DNA of 64,000 nt from Desulfotruncus alcoholivorax DSM 16058 (GCF_000430885.1 NZ_AUMW01000003.1:124001-188000), one strand, 5' to 3'; shown: positions 27,822-37,611, counted from the first letter of the stretch. Notes: generated by a model not told the origin, from the sequence alone. Numbers and translations are program-made.

Positions 27822-27916
27822 CTAAACGTTTCCCTCCAAAGCCGCAAACTTAATATAAAAACGGCTTAATAATTATCGCGATTCCCTTCGGCACTGGCAG
27901 TTACCCTCAATTTCTT

Positions 27917-28378
27917 TTAGATTGACCCCATCAAACGTGCCGAAGCTACAGAATCCATAGGAATGACCACATTTTGGCCCTCCAGTTCCAGGGTAACCGA
28001 ATGGTTGCTTGCATGCACAAGCTTGCCCTTAAATTTCCGCTTCCCCTCAACAGGCACAAACGTGGTCAATTTAATCCTTTCCCCGGTAAAACGTTCAAAA
28101 TCAGCCAGTTTTTTTAGCGGCCTATCAAGACCCGGAGAAGATACTTCCAGCAAATAGGATTGTGGTATGGGGTCCTTTTCATCCAGCAAAGGGTCTATTC
28201 TCTCAGATACCATCTGACAATCTTCCAACCCAACGCCATCCGGCTTATCTATAAAAATTCTAAGGTACCATTTGCCACCTTCTTTTACATATTGAATATC
28301 CACAAGTTCAAGGCCAAGATCAAAAATTACCGGAGCAACAATTTCCTCTATAATTTTTACAACGTTGCCCTTACTCAA
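27917..28378 (-). CDS. rimP: Ribosome maturation factor RimP
   Basis: Assists 30S subunit maturation. Recognised by VAPVIFDLGLELVDIQYVKEG, LRIFIDKPDGVGLEDCQ and the C-terminal Sm-like barrel beginning LEVSSPGLDRPL. Length 153. The start is TTG with GAGGAGG upstream. It is the first gene of the rimP-nusA-infB-ribF series; no clear sigma-A promoter was found ahead of it. Confidence 0.95.
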   Translation of the reverse strand: MSKGNVVKIIEEIVAPVIFDLGLELVDIQYVKEGGKWYLRIFIDKPDGVGLEDCQMVSERIDPLLDEKDPIPQSYLLEVSSPGLDRPLKKLADFERFTGERIKLTTFVPVEGKRKFKGKLVHASNHSVTLELEGQNVVIPMDSVASARLMGSI

Positions 28379-28431
28379 TTAAGAACCTCCTCGCAAAATA
28401 TTTAGTAATCCAATAAAATTACCCTAGAATC

Positions 28432-28466
28432 GGGGACATTCCCCGAACGGGGTGTGTCCCCTTTCC
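28432..28466. repeat. Short intergenic repeat, copy 2 (GTGTGTCCCC type)
   Basis: A 35-base unit GGGGACATTCCCCG...GGGGTGTGTCCCCTTTCC, nearly the same as the copy at 12056-12089. It contains a perfect CGGGG ACATT CCCCG hairpin and lies between rimP and proS. Confidence 0.65.
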
Positions 28467-28482
28467 TTATTATAAGACGAAA

Positions 28483-28501
28483 GAGTGGGTAATACCCACT
28501 C
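28483..28501 (-). terminator. Possible terminator after proS
   Basis: GAGTGGGT AAT ACCCACTC is a perfect 8-base stem with a 3-base loop, about 130 bases after the proS stop. On the minus strand it is followed by TTTCGTCTTAT, a weak T-tract, so the call is tentative. Confidence 0.45.
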
Positions 28502-28632
28502 CTTACAAAATACTCTCTGGCAAAATAGATACTGGATCACTAAACAAAAGTAATTATATCATACTAGAAAAAACTTGGCAAGGCCATGATATGAAAGGGT
28601 ATTAAGGTATTGGCAGAACGGCCTGGTTCAGG

Positions 28633-30357
28633 CTACCAGTTTTGACCTTCCGCCTGCAACTCGGATTTTACCGTCTTTACGATATCTTCCAGTGGCACCA
28701 TAGCCACTGCTCCCTTGCGGCGTGAATATAATTCAACCTTGCCTTCGGCTAAGTCTTTCGACCCTACAGTAATGCGGAAGGGATAGCCTACAAGGTCGGC
28801 ATCCTTAAATTTTACCCCGGCCCTTTCAGGCCTATCATCCAATACCGTTTCAACTCCGGCCGCGACGAGATCCTGGTATAGTTTTTCCGCCGCTTGCACC
28901 TGCCCTTGGTCTTTTATGCTGATGGGAACCACAATAACATGATAAGGAGCTATCTGTACAGGCCAGATAATGCCCTTATCGTCGTAATTCTGTTCAACTG
29001 CGGCCGCCATTGTCCTGGTTACGCCAATGCCATAACAGCCCATGATAAAAGGCTTGGCTTTACCGTTTTCGTCAAGAAAAGTCGCCCCTAATACCCTACT
29101 GTATTTATCGCGAAGTTTAAAAATCTGGCCAACTTCGATACCCCTGGCTTCAAGCAAGCTTTCCCCACAATTAGGGCATGGCTCTCCCGACTTAACCAGC
29201 CGGATATCTTTAACAATATGCGGCTTAAAATCCCTATCAGGATTAACATTGGCCAGGTGATGGTCATCTTCATTGGCGCCGGCTATGGCGTTTGCCATTA
29301 GCATAACTTCATTATCCGCTACCAGCTTAATTCCTTTCAGGCCAACCGGCCCCACGTAACCAGCCTGAGCCCCGGTGACCTCCCTGACAGTTTTTTCATC
29401 CGCCATTTCCAATCGGACGCAGCCCAGAGCGTTATATAGCTTAATTTCATTAACTTCCCTGTCGCCCCTGACCATAGCCGCGACTGTTTCTTTTTCGGTC
29501 TGATACAAAATAGTTTTAATCATTTTTTGAGGCGTTAACTTTAAGTAAAGGCAGACTTCTTCAATGGTTCGGCAGCCTGGCGTTGGGATCTTTTTAAGCT
29601 CAATCAGCGGCTCTTTTTCACCCGCTGCCGGCGGAACGGATTCAGCTCTCTCTTCATTGGCGGCATAACCGCATTTTTCATCAGAACAGTAGACTATTGT
29701 AACCTCACCTGATTCCGCCAGCACTGCAAATTCATGTGACCCGCTTCCTCCAATGGCTCCTGAATCAGCCACAACAGGACGAAATTTTAAGCCGCAGCGG
29801 CGAAAAACATTGGTGTAGGCCTCGTACATTTTATTATAACTGATATCCAGCCCGGCTTCATCCCGGTCAAAGGAATAAAGGTCCTTCATGATAAATTCTC
29901 TTCCCCTTAACAGGCCGAACCTGGGGCGGCGCTCATCCCTGTATTTATTTTGTATTTGGTACAACAACAGCGGCAATTGTTTATAAGAATTAATCTCACC
30001 CCTGACCAGAGCAGTAATTATTTCTTCGTGGGTGGGGCCAAGGCAAAAATCCCTGCCGTGCCTGTCTTTTAACCTGAATAATTCCGGCCCGTAAACATCC
30101 CAGCGCCCTGATTCCCGCCATAATTCGGCAGGCTGAATAATAGGCATCATAATTTCCTGACCACCCTGCCGGTCCATTTCTTCCCTGATTATTTGCTCAA
30201 TTTTACGGATTACCCGCCATGCCAGCGGTAAAAGAGTATATACGCCTGCAGCAGACTTTCGAATAAACCCGGCCCTGAGTAACAGCTGGTGGCTGATTAC
30301 TTCTGCTTCAGCCGGCACCTCCCGCAGGGTCGGCATTAATAACTGCGACACCCTCAC
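28633..30357 (-). CDS. proS: Prolyl-tRNA synthetase
   Basis: Class II enzyme charging tRNA-Pro. Motif 1 ([17 protein letters not shown]), motif 2 ([19 protein letters not shown]) and motif 3 ([18 protein letters not shown]) are present; the editing insertion domain that clears mischarged alanine lies between motifs 2 and 3, making it the bacterial type (574 residues). The GTG start shares one base with the ispG stop. No T-box leader can fit because ispG abuts. Confidence 0.96.
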   Translation of the reverse strand: MRVSQLLMPTLREVPAEAEVISHQLLLRAGFIRKSAAGVYTLLPLAWRVIRKIEQIIREEMDRQGGQEIMMPIIQPAELWRESGRWDVYGPELFRLKDRHGRDFCLGPTHEEIITALVRGEINSYKQLPLLLYQIQNKYRDERRPRFGLLRGREFIMKDLYSFDRDEAGLDISYNKMYEAYTNVFRRCGLKFRPVVADSGAIGGSGSHEFAVLAESGEVTIVYCSDEKCGYAANEERAESVPPAAGEKEPLIELKKIPTPGCRTIEEVCLYLKLTPQKMIKTILYQTEKETVAAMVRGDREVNEIKLYNALGCVRLEMADEKTVREVTGAQAGYVGPVGLKGIKLVADNEVMLMANAIAGANEDDHHLANVNPDRDFKPHIVKDIRLVKSGEPCPNCGESLLEARGIEVGQIFKLRDKYSRVLGATFLDENGKAKPFIMGCYGIGVTRTMAAAVEQNYDDKGIIWPVQIAPYHVIVVPISIKDQGQVQAAEKLYQDLVAAGVETVLDDRPERAGVKFKDADLVGYPFRITVGSKDLAEGKVELYSRRKGAVAMVPLEDIVKTVKSELQAEGQNW

Positions 30358-31421
30358 TAAAAATTCCTCCCGTTGATGATCTGGTCTATTTCCTTAATCA
30401 GTTCTTCTACAAGTAACTCTTCCTTAACCTTACGTATAACCTTGCCCTTGCGGAATATTAGTCCTTCCCCTTTGCCCCCTGCTATACCTACATCAGCATG
30501 CTTTGCCTCGCCGGGGCCATTTACCACGCACCCCATGACAGCAACCTTCAAAGGCTCGTCCAGCGCCGCCAGGCGCTCCTCCACCTCACCGGCAATAGTA
30601 ATTAAATCTATTTGCGTCCTGCCACAGGTGGGGCATGATATAATTTCAACGCCGCGTTGCCTGAGCCCCAAAGACTTTAAGATTTCATAGGCTGCACTGA
30701 CTTCATGGACAGGATCGCCGGTAAGGGAGACCCTGACGGTATCACCAATACCTTCCCATAACAAAATACCAATTCCCACTGCCGACTTGATGCTGCCCCG
30801 GAATAATGTTCCCGCTTCTGTAACCCCAATATGGAGCGGGTAATCAACCCTGCCTGCCAGCAGCCGGTAAGCTTCCAACATTAGGGGCACGTCGGATGCT
30901 TTTAAAGACACCTTAATATCGTAAAAGTCCATTTTTTCCAGCATAGTAATATGCCTGAGTGCGCTTTGGACCATTGCCTCCGGTGTAACCGCACCGCCGA
31001 CTGCTAAATCCTTTTCCAGCGAACCGGCATTAACACCGATTCTGATTGGAACTTTTTTTCGCTTTGCTTCCTTAACCACCGCGGCTACTTTATCTTCTCC
31101 CCCAATGTTGCCTGGATTAATGCGCAGGCCTTCGACTCCGGCCTCCAGGGAGGCCAGCGCCAGGCGGTAATCAAAATGAATGTCCGCAACCAGGGGAATA
31201 CCAAGACCCTGCTTAATTTGAGGCAGCGCCTTTGCCGCTTCCATGTCGGGCACTGCAACCCTGATTATTTCACACCCCGCTTTAACCAGATTGTTAATTT
31301 GGGCCCTGGTCTGTGCAACATTGCGGGTATCTGTATTAGTCATGGATTGTACGGTAATTGGCGCGTCACCGCCTATCGTAACATTGCCCATTGTTACCGG
31401 CCTGCTTTTTCTGCGTATCAC
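30357..31421 (-). CDS. ispG: 4-hydroxy-3-methylbut-2-enyl-diphosphate synthase
   Basis: Iron-sulfur enzyme of the MEP isoprenoid pathway, reducing MEcPP to HMBPP. A TIM-barrel domain is followed by the cluster domain with [10 protein letters not shown] and [22 protein letters not shown], giving the three cysteine ligands. The GTG at 31419-31421 has GGGGGA seven bases ahead and gives [21 protein letters not shown], as in relatives. It is placed with dxr, two enzymes of the same pathway, flanking rseP. Confidence 0.95.
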   Translation of the reverse strand: MIRRKSRPVTMGNVTIGGDAPITVQSMTNTDTRNVAQTRAQINNLVKAGCEIIRVAVPDMEAAKALPQIKQGLGIPLVADIHFDYRLALASLEAGVEGLRINPGNIGGEDKVAAVVKEAKRKKVPIRIGVNAGSLEKDLAVGGAVTPEAMVQSALRHITMLEKMDFYDIKVSLKASDVPLMLEAYRLLAGRVDYPLHIGVTEAGTLFRGSIKSAVGIGILLWEGIGDTVRVSLTGDPVHEVSAAYEILKSLGLRQRGVEIISCPTCGRTQIDLITIAGEVEERLAALDEPLKVAVMGCVVNGPGEAKHADVGIAGGKGEGLIFRKGKVIRKVKEELLVEELIKEIDQIINGRNF

Positions 31422-31515
31422 TGAAATTTCCCCCAAAAACCATGTAAATTAGCTATGAAGGTAATTATATCACCGTTTTGGAAACTTTTTCAACCGGTCT
31501 ACACCTAATACAGCA

Positions 31516-31538
31516 CCCCGGCATCAATTCTGCCGGGG
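31516..31538. terminator. GC-rich hairpin between rseP and ispG
   Basis: CCCCGGCA and TGCCGGGG form a perfect 8-base stem with a 7-base loop just after the rseP stop. There is no T-run on the minus strand, so it may stabilise an mRNA 3' end rather than terminate. Confidence 0.4.
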
Positions 31539-31545
31539 CAATATT

Positions 31546-32586
31546 TTACGGGGCCTGCGGGTTTTGAATAAACAGTTGTAGTATATCATTATAAGTGATA
31601 AACACTATCAGCAGCAGCAAAAAGCCAAATCCAACGATATGGATGAAATTTTCTTTGGCTGGATCAACGGGACGTCCCCTCAAACCTTCAACCCCCAGGA
31701 ACATAATTCTGCTGCCGTCCAGCGCAGGAATTGGAAGCAGATTAAACAATCCAAGGTTGATACTTAAAAATGCGGCCAACTGCAGCAGGTAAAAAATCCC
31801 TGTTTGCACAGCCCGGTCTATTTCCCAGATTACCCTTACCGGACCGCCCAGGTCGGCCGGGGCCTGGCCCGTAATCATTTTACCGATAAAGCTGATAATT
31901 AACACTGTAACTTTAACGGTAAAGCTGAAACCAGTTGCAATTGCCGCCAGGGGATTTAACCGTTTCATTTGCTGCTCAGGCATAATTCCGATAAGCCCGC
32001 GGCCACCCTCTCCTGCCTTGGGCACAACCGTTATTTCAACCGGCCGCCCTTCCCTGATTACTAATACGTCTATTTTTTCACCGGGGTGGCTGTTAATGGT
32101 TTTAGTTATATCTTCCCATGAATTCATTTTTTTATGGTTAATCATGTCTATTTTATCACCGGCTTTAATGCCTGCAATTTCAGCCGGCTCGCCTGGCAGT
32201 AGGCTTTTAATTGTTGTGCTTGGCGACGGGTATCCCTGAAACATAAAAATTACAGCCAACAGTAAAATAGCCAGAAAGAAGTTCATTATCGGCCCGGCTA
32301 CAATTACCGAAACACGTTGCAGAACAGTTTTATCCCCAAAGCCTTTGCCTCTTTCCACTTCTACTTCCTCAGGATCCATACCGGCCATCCTGACAAATCC
32401 ACCAAGAGGGAAAAGACGCAAATTGTAATTAGTTTCTCCCCGGGCTATCCCCAAAAGTCTGGGCCCAAAGCCCAAACTGAACTCGTGAACCTTTATTCCC
32501 ACAGCTTTAGCCACGGCAAAGTGTCCCAGCTCGTGGAAAAATATCAGTATACCAAAAACAAAAATAGACGCCCAAAAAGTAGCCAT
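31546..32586 (-). CDS. rseP: RIP metalloprotease RseP (site-2 protease family)
   Basis: Membrane zinc protease that cleaves within transmembrane segments, for example of anti-sigma factors or signal peptides (RasP in Bacillus). HELGH at about 20 is the zinc motif in the first helix; a PDZ domain spans about 115-200 (FMFQGYPSPSTTIKSLLPGEPA onward); LFNLLPIPALDGSR supplies the third ligand. Length 346. The order uppS-cdsA-dxr-rseP is conserved in many bacteria. Confidence 0.94.
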   Translation of the reverse strand: MATFWASIFVFGILIFFHELGHFAVAKAVGIKVHEFSLGFGPRLLGIARGETNYNLRLFPLGGFVRMAGMDPEEVEVERGKGFGDKTVLQRVSVIVAGPIMNFFLAILLLAVIFMFQGYPSPSTTIKSLLPGEPAEIAGIKAGDKIDMINHKKMNSWEDITKTINSHPGEKIDVLVIREGRPVEITVVPKAGEGGRGLIGIMPEQQMKRLNPLAAIATGFSFTVKVTVLIISFIGKMITGQAPADLGGPVRVIWEIDRAVQTGIFYLLQLAAFLSINLGLFNLLPIPALDGSRIMFLGVEGLRGRPVDPAKENFIHIVGFGFLLLLIVFITYNDILQLFIQNPQAP

Positions 32587-32612
32587 AAAATTTCATCCTT
32601 TACGGTAAAAAT

Positions 32613-33773
32613 CTAAAGTAAAAATCGGGTTAAAGATTCTATAGCCGTAGTGCGGGACCAAGAATCCATCGCCAAAACTTCTTCTATCGAATTATATGAC
32701 ACAGGGTTATGTTTACTCATTACTTCTTCCACAATCCTGGGGATAGAAGTAAAGCCAACCTTGTTTTCAAGGAAAGCAGCCACGGCAATTTCATTTGCGG
32801 CATTCATAACAGCAGGCATGGTTCCCCCTGTCCTGCCTGCCTGGTAGGCCAAAGCCAGTGACGGAAACCGGCCTAAATCAGGTTCTTCAAAGGTAAGGTC
32901 GCATATGGGCCACTTTAGCCTGGTTACATCTCCAGCCTGCCGCTTGGGATAAAACAGCGCGTACTTAATGGGCAATTTCATGTCCGGCACGCCCATTTGT
33001 GCCATTACCGAGCCGTCTATAAATTCTACCATCGAATGAATAATGCTTTGCGGGTGTATAACAACATTAATATTATCATACGGAACATCAAACAACCACC
33101 TGGCTTCTATAACTTCAAGCCCCTTATTCATTAAAGTGGCCGAATCAACTGTTATTTTCGGTCCCATCTGCCAGTTGGGGTGGTTTAACGCCATTGCAGG
33201 TGTTATACCGGCCATAAGAGCCGCATCCGTATTACGGAACGGACCACCGGAAGCCGTAAGCAATATCCTGGCGAGAGCGGACGGGTCTTCTCCATTTAAA
33301 CACTGCCAAACAGCAGAGTGTTCACTATCCACCGGCAGAATCTTTACCCCATGCTCTCTAGCCAGCTTCGTAACCAAGCGGCCCGCGGCTACAAGAGTCT
33401 CCTTATTGGCCAGGGCTATATTTTTACCACTTATGATGGCAGCCACTGTTGGCTCCAAGCCCACGGCACCCGATATGGCAGTTAATACAGTGTCTGCGCC
33501 CGGCAATGAGGCTGCGGCCATAAGCCCTTCCCGTCCAAAATGAATATCAATGCCCTTTATGCCCGTAATTTTATCCCTGAGCCAACGCGCGTCTTCCTCA
33601 CTAGACAGGGAAACTAGTTGGGGTTTGTACTTTAACACCTGTTGCAGCAGCAAATCTCTATTTCTACCAGCCGCCAGCGCAACGGGCCTAATTTCCCCGG
33701 CAAACTGATCCACTACCTGCAGCGCTTGCCGGCCAATGGAACCCGTACTACCCAAGATGACAATCTGTTTCAT
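32613..33773 (-). CDS. dxr: 1-deoxy-D-xylulose 5-phosphate reductoisomerase
   Basis: Second enzyme of the MEP pathway, making MEP from DXP with NADPH. The N-terminal IVILGSTGSIGRQALQV binds NADPH; PVDSEHSAVWQCL and LTASGGPFRN form the metal and substrate site. The start is the ATG at 33771-33773 with GGGGAG five bases upstream; an earlier in-frame TTG overlaps that site. Length 386. Confidence 0.95.
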   Translation of the reverse strand: MKQIVILGSTGSIGRQALQVVDQFAGEIRPVALAAGRNRDLLLQQVLKYKPQLVSLSSEEDARWLRDKITGIKGIDIHFGREGLMAAASLPGADTVLTAISGAVGLEPTVAAIISGKNIALANKETLVAAGRLVTKLAREHGVKILPVDSEHSAVWQCLNGEDPSALARILLTASGGPFRNTDAALMAGITPAMALNHPNWQMGPKITVDSATLMNKGLEVIEARWLFDVPYDNINVVIHPQSIIHSMVEFIDGSVMAQMGVPDMKLPIKYALFYPKRQAGDVTRLKWPICDLTFEEPDLGRFPSLALAYQAGRTGGTMPAVMNAANEIAVAAFLENKVGFTSIPRIVEEVMSKHNPVSYNSIEEVLAMDSWSRTTAIESLTRFLL

Positions 33774-33819
33774 AATTCTCCCCAATTGTTGGTTTTATAT
33801 TTATTGTTACTATTCGGGT

Positions 33820-33898
33820 AGTCAGAATTCAGTAGTCAGAATTTAGAATACTTCGAGACGATAATCCATTCTCTCATTCTGACTCCTGATTTCTGACT
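33820..33898. repeat. Inverted intergenic repeat with AGTCAGAA units
   Basis: A left arm (33820-33849) with two AGTCAGAAT units and a right arm (33868-33898) that is its imperfect reverse complement, over an 18-base centre; further CTGACTCC/GGCTCCTGA units follow to about 33911. It is non-coding and sits between dxr and the YtvI-like gene. It looks like a mobile or structural intergenic repeat. Confidence 0.65.
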
Positions 33899-33917
33899 CC
33901 TGGCTCCTGAGCAGTTA

Positions 33918-34997
33918 CTATTTATCAGCCGATAATGCAGTAATGGTGGCCTGAACCCCAATTATTATCAGCGGGCCTAAAACAATCCCCAATACTCCGA
34001 TTATTTTTAATCCTATATACATGGCCATAAGCACCACCAGTGGATGCAAGCCCAGATTTGCCGCCACGACTTTGGCCTCCAAGACCGCCCTAACCACCAT
34101 TACCAATAGATATAATGCAGTAAGTTTTAAACCTAAAATGACATTACCGGTTACGAACGCCCAAATTGCCCACGGTATATAAATGGTGCCCGGTCCTAAA
34201 ACCGGGATCATGTCAAATATTCCTACCAACAAACCTAAAGTTAGTGCATATTCAGTACCTATAAAATATAATCCCACGATACTTATAACAGTGGTTATGG
34301 AAATGAGAATAAACTGTGCCCTGACGTAGGACTGGAAGGCCCCTGCCACCTGCCTGCTAATTTGCAGGGTCCTTTTTCCCCAGGGGGGAGGTATTAACCT
34401 TAACCACAATTTCATAATCTTGTCCCGGTCTTTGCTGAAAAAATAAGTAGCGATTAAGCTTATCAGCAGAACCATGATTGCATTAGGGACAGTACTGACG
34501 AAATGAAATAATACAGCAATGAGATCGCTTACCCATTGTTGTAAGGAGCTGGTCAATCTTTCTATAGTATCGCGCATATTTCCGGTTACACTTTTGGGCA
34601 AAGTGCCGTAAAACAGCACACCTTTTTTAAACCACAAGTCCGAAAAATGCTGAATGGTTTCTAATTTATCCGGCAGCACCAGTGACAGGTCATTAAGCTC
34701 TTTAACCAGCCTTAAAATAAGAAATGTAAATACGGTGCCAATGCCTCCGAAAAAAAGAAGCATGGCGATTGGAACAGCCAGCAGGCGAGGAATCCTGCCC
34801 CCCCTGCTCACGATTTCAACCAAAGGCTCCATGAACATGCTGAAAATTGCTGCAAGTATAAAAGGGAACAAAACCAAGATGATTATTTTTAGCCAGGTCA
34901 ATGCTTCAGGCAGTACATACTTAACAACATAATATACCGCTAAAACCGTTATCGCGGCTGCCAGCAAGTAAAGTGTGTTTTTTATCGCTCGTGGCAC
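33918..34997 (-). CDS. AI-2E family membrane protein, YtvI-like
   Basis: A 359-residue polytopic protein of the AI-2E/UPF0118 transporter family. Hydrophobic helices lie near 9-28, 36-58, 70-95, 155-190 and 220-345, with the family's C-terminal MIPVLGPGTIYIPWAIWAF motif. The size and close relatives suggest the sporulation membrane protein YtvI, but that subtype is not proven. The GTG has GAGGTGA upstream. It sits between cdsA and dxr; its cargo is unknown. Confidence 0.8.
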   Translation of the reverse strand: MPRAIKNTLYLLAAAITVLAVYYVVKYVLPEALTWLKIIILVLFPFILAAIFSMFMEPLVEIVSRGGRIPRLLAVPIAMLLFFGGIGTVFTFLILRLVKELNDLSLVLPDKLETIQHFSDLWFKKGVLFYGTLPKSVTGNMRDTIERLTSSLQQWVSDLIAVLFHFVSTVPNAIMVLLISLIATYFFSKDRDKIMKLWLRLIPPPWGKRTLQISRQVAGAFQSYVRAQFILISITTVISIVGLYFIGTEYALTLGLLVGIFDMIPVLGPGTIYIPWAIWAFVTGNVILGLKLTALYLLVMVVRAVLEAKVVAANLGLHPLVVLMAMYIGLKIIGVLGIVLGPLIIIGVQATITALSADK

Positions 34998-35008
34998 GCA
35001 GATTCACC

Positions 35009-35824
35009 TCAGCTTAAAATCACCTTGCCTACATAATAAAAAACAAAGGGGGCCGTAAAAAGCATGCTGTCAAAGCGGTCCAGTATTCCCCCATGTCCCG
35101 GAATAAGTCTGCCGGAGTCCTTGATTCCAGCCTGACGCTTTATTGCTGATTCCACCAAATCGCCGGCCTGGGCGGTAATCCCTATAATTAATCCCATTGA
35201 TAAAACAGGAAAAAAAGGCAACTCCTTAGTAAATAAGGTTACGGCAAGCGCTGCAGTTATTCCCCCAATGATCCCGCCTACAGACCCCTCCAGTGTTTTG
35301 CCGGGACTTAACGCAGGAGCCAGTGGATGTTTGCCCAATTTACGCCCGATTAAATAAGCAGAAGTATCGCTGGCCCACGTACACACCAGCAATATAATCA
35401 ACCATATAAATCCATTATCATATGTACTAATTAAAAATAAAAATATTATAAGTCCAACATAAAAAATACTTAGCAAAGTCACAGCTGCATCAATTGGTTT
35501 TAAACGGGGGTATTGTATAACCATTGCTAGCAAAACAGCTATTATTATCAACACTACCGCCGCGCCGGGGTAACCTTCGTTATAATAATATGCCAAAACC
35601 AGTAAAAAAAGACAGTTTGGCACTGCTAATGAAAGAGATACCTTTAAATCAATGCGCGCAAAGATCCTACTAATCTCCCAAAGCCCTATTAACATTAATG
35701 CTGCGGTTAAAACCAACAGGGGTAATCCACCGTACCAAACCGCAGCCAGGAGTAATGGTATACCAATAAAAGCACTAAAAATCCTCTGCCAAAACACCAA
35801 ATCACCAACCAGGTTTTTATTCAT
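35009..35824 (-). CDS. cdsA: Phosphatidate cytidylyltransferase
   Basis: Makes CDP-diacylglycerol for phospholipids, in the membrane. Multiple hydrophobic helices are followed by the family signature SAIKRQAGIKDSGRLIPGHG ending in GILDR. SDTSAYLIGRKLGKH is also conserved. I place the start at the ATG 35822-35824 (MNKNLVGDLVFWQRI), which overlaps the uppS end by eight bases; a longer in-frame reading would lie inside uppS. Confidence 0.93.
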   Translation of the reverse strand: MNKNLVGDLVFWQRIFSAFIGIPLLLAAVWYGGLPLLVLTAALMLIGLWEISRIFARIDLKVSLSLAVPNCLFLLVLAYYYNEGYPGAAVVLIIIAVLLAMVIQYPRLKPIDAAVTLLSIFYVGLIIFLFLISTYDNGFIWLIILLVCTWASDTSAYLIGRKLGKHPLAPALSPGKTLEGSVGGIIGGITAALAVTLFTKELPFFPVLSMGLIIGITAQAGDLVESAIKRQAGIKDSGRLIPGHGGILDRFDSMLFTAPFVFYYVGKVILS

Positions 35825-36617
35825 GCAGTAACCCGCCGTAACGTCTTTCCCGCCTCTGAAAATCCAACAGCGCTTTAAAGAATTCTTTTTTATCAAAATC
35901 AGGCCACATTGTATCAGTCAACCAAAACTCTGTATAAGCCAACTGCCAAAGTAAAAAGTTACTTACTCTGTAATCACCGGATGGCCTAATTAACAAGTCC
36001 GGATCTGGTTGGCCTGCGGTAAACAGGTGATTGGCAATCGCTTGTTCGTCAATTTTTTCAAGTTCCAATTCACAATTCAAAAGCTTTTGACCAATTGACT
36101 TAACTGCCCTGATTAATTCCGCCCTCCCACCATAATTTAAGGCTATGTTGAAATATAGCCCGGTGTTATTCTTACTTCTGTCAATTGCCATAGCAACAGC
36201 ATCGCGGGCGTGTTGGGGCAGTTCGGAAATTATCCCCATCGGGTTGATTTTGACATTGTTTTCACAAAGTGAATCAATTTCCTTATGCAGGTATTCGACC
36301 AATAAATTCATAAGTACGTTTATTTCTTCTCTAGGTCTTTTCCAATTTTCTGTTGAAAATGCATAAACAGTTAAATGTTTTAGCTTTATTTCAACACAAG
36401 CTTCAACAATTCTACGCAAAGCTTTAACACCGGCTCTATGTCCAAACGATCGCGGCATTCCTCTTTTTAATGCCCATCTTCCATTGCCATCCATGATAAT
36501 GGCCACATGGGCAGGAAGCCTTTCGATATCTAATTGTTTCAATAAATCTTCTTCTAAACAATCCAGGTCACCTTTAACATTTCCTTTACGGAGGATGCCT
36601 CGCAACCGTTTAAACAA
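35817..36617 (-). CDS. uppS: Isoprenyl transferase (undecaprenyl pyrophosphate synthase)
   Basis: Condenses isopentenyl units to the C55 lipid carrier. The catalytic Asp43 lies in IIMDGNGRWALKRG; FSTENWKRPREEINVLMNL and the RPSGDYRVSNFLLWQLAYTEFW motif are intact. Length 266. The start is TTG after GGGAGGAGCGGGG. The next genes (cdsA, dxr, rseP) follow the conserved order; UppP at the window's left end recycles its product. Confidence 0.94.
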   Translation of the reverse strand: MFKRLRGILRKGNVKGDLDCLEEDLLKQLDIERLPAHVAIIMDGNGRWALKRGMPRSFGHRAGVKALRRIVEACVEIKLKHLTVYAFSTENWKRPREEINVLMNLLVEYLHKEIDSLCENNVKINPMGIISELPQHARDAVAMAIDRSKNNTGLYFNIALNYGGRAELIRAVKSIGQKLLNCELELEKIDEQAIANHLFTAGQPDPDLLIRPSGDYRVSNFLLWQLAYTEFWLTDTMWPDFDKKEFFKALLDFQRRERRYGGLLHE

Positions 36618-36639
36618 TTTACCCCGCTCCTCCCTTTAT

Positions 36640-36669
36640 AAAACAACCCCCTCCGGAAACGAGGGGGTT
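36640..36669 (-). terminator. Terminator after ferredoxin gene
   Basis: AACCCCCTC and GAGGGGGTT form a perfect 9-base stem; on the minus strand it is followed by GTTTTAT. It separates the ferredoxin from uppS. Confidence 0.8.
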
Positions 36670-36676
36670 TATTCGC

Positions 36677-36844
36677 TTATTCCTCAATAATTGCTCCGGT
36701 AGGGCACTCTTCTATACATGTTCCGCAGCTTTCACATTTATCCGGATCAATTGAATAAATATCTCCTTCAACGATGGCTTCGCTGGGACAAGCCTCTTTA
36801 CAGGTACCACAGGCCAAGCACTCATCAGTAATTCTGTAAGCCAC
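36677..36844 (-). CDS. 2[4Fe-4S] ferredoxin
   Basis: A 55-residue clostridial-type ferredoxin, found by reading the sequence because it is very short. It begins MAYRITDECLACGTCKEAC and has a second cluster motif CESCGTCIEECP; each is CxxCxxCxxxC(P), so all eight cysteines for two [4Fe-4S] clusters are present. The GTG start has AAAGGAGGTG 9 bases ahead, an ideal site that lies inside the end of the preceding gene. It is a low-potential electron carrier of anaerobes; possible partners here include the iron-sulfur enzyme IspG. A terminator follows. Confidence 0.92.
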   Translation of the reverse strand: MAYRITDECLACGTCKEACPSEAIVEGDIYSIDPDKCESCGTCIEECPTGAIIEE

Positions 36845-37052
36845 TACTTATCACACCTCCTTTCATTTCAACCTCCCTGGCTGCTATCAGGAATACCTTT
36901 TCCGCAGTCATTTTGCAACGCACAACTCTATACCGCCCACCCGGTTCACCTTTAGGAGGGGCTGTATATTCTATATTCACTTTCATACCGGCTGAACGAC
37001 ATAAGTCCACCGCTCGGTCGAGTTCCATTGCCAGAAGTACTTCACAGTTCAT
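36825..37052 (-). CDS. Small hypothetical protein between frr and ferredoxin
   Basis: A 75-residue protein I cannot place with confidence. The stretch ELDRAVDLCRSAGMKVNIEY followed by a Pro/Gly-rich turn (TAPPKGEPGGRYRVVR) resembles one PASTA-like repeat, though that is resemblance only. It starts one base after the frr stop and overlaps the ferredoxin start by 20 bases, so the three genes are probably translationally coupled. Confidence 0.65.
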   Translation of the reverse strand: MNCEVLLAMELDRAVDLCRSAGMKVNIEYTAPPKGEPGGRYRVVRCKMTAEKVFLIAAREVEMKGGVISSGLQNY

Positions 37053-37053
37053 G

Positions 37054-37611
37054 CTACACGGTCATTATTTCTTTTTCTTTAGCTGCAAGCAGGTTGTCGA
37101 TTTCTTTTATGTATTTGTCCGTAAGCTTTTGAACTTCATCTTGGAGCCGGCGCTGTTCGTCCTCTGATATCTCCCCGTTTTTTTGTTGGCTTTTTAAAGT
37201 ATCGTTAGCATCCCTGCGTATATTTCGCACAGCCACGCGACCTTCTTCAGCCTTCTTTTTAATTACCTTAACCAGTTCAGCTCTTCTTTCTTGAGTAAGC
37301 TGGGGTATTGCCAATCTAATCACGTTTCCGTCGCTGGCCGGGGTTATACCCAAATCCGATTTTAATATGGCTTTTTCTATATCCGGCAGAACAGTTTTAT
37401 CCCAGGGTTGCACCACCAACAACCTAGCTTCCGGGGCACTGATATTGGCCAGCTGGCTTATTGGCGTAAGGGTCCCGTAATACTGAACCACTATCTTTTC
37501 CAGCAAAGATGGCGTGGCCCGTCCTGCTCGCATTGTGGCGAATTCTTTAGTTAACACTTCAACCGTTTTTACCATATTTTTCTCTGCATCGGAAATCACG
37601 TTATTCGCCAA
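37054..37611 (-). CDS. frr: Ribosome recycling factor
   Basis: Splits post-termination ribosomes with EF-G. The family is clear from the N-terminal [20 protein letters not shown] and the C-terminal coiled-coil arm with [15 protein letters not shown]. Length 185. The TTG start has GGAGGTGGAA upstream and overlaps the pyrH end by 11 bases. Confidence 0.96.
   Translation of the reverse strand: MANNVISDAEKNMVKTVEVLTKEFATMRAGRATPSLLEKIVVQYYGTLTPISQLANISAPEARLLVVQPWDKTVLPDIEKAILKSDLGITPASDGNVIRLAIPQLTQERRAELVKVIKKKAEEGRVAVRNIRRDANDTLKSQQKNGEISEDEQRRLQDEVQKLTDKYIKEIDNLLAAKEKEIMTV

Noticed and set aside
28379-28632. tRNA or other structured RNA between rimP and proS
   Set aside because: Only the short repeat and one hairpin are present; no cloverleaf or known RNA motif was found.
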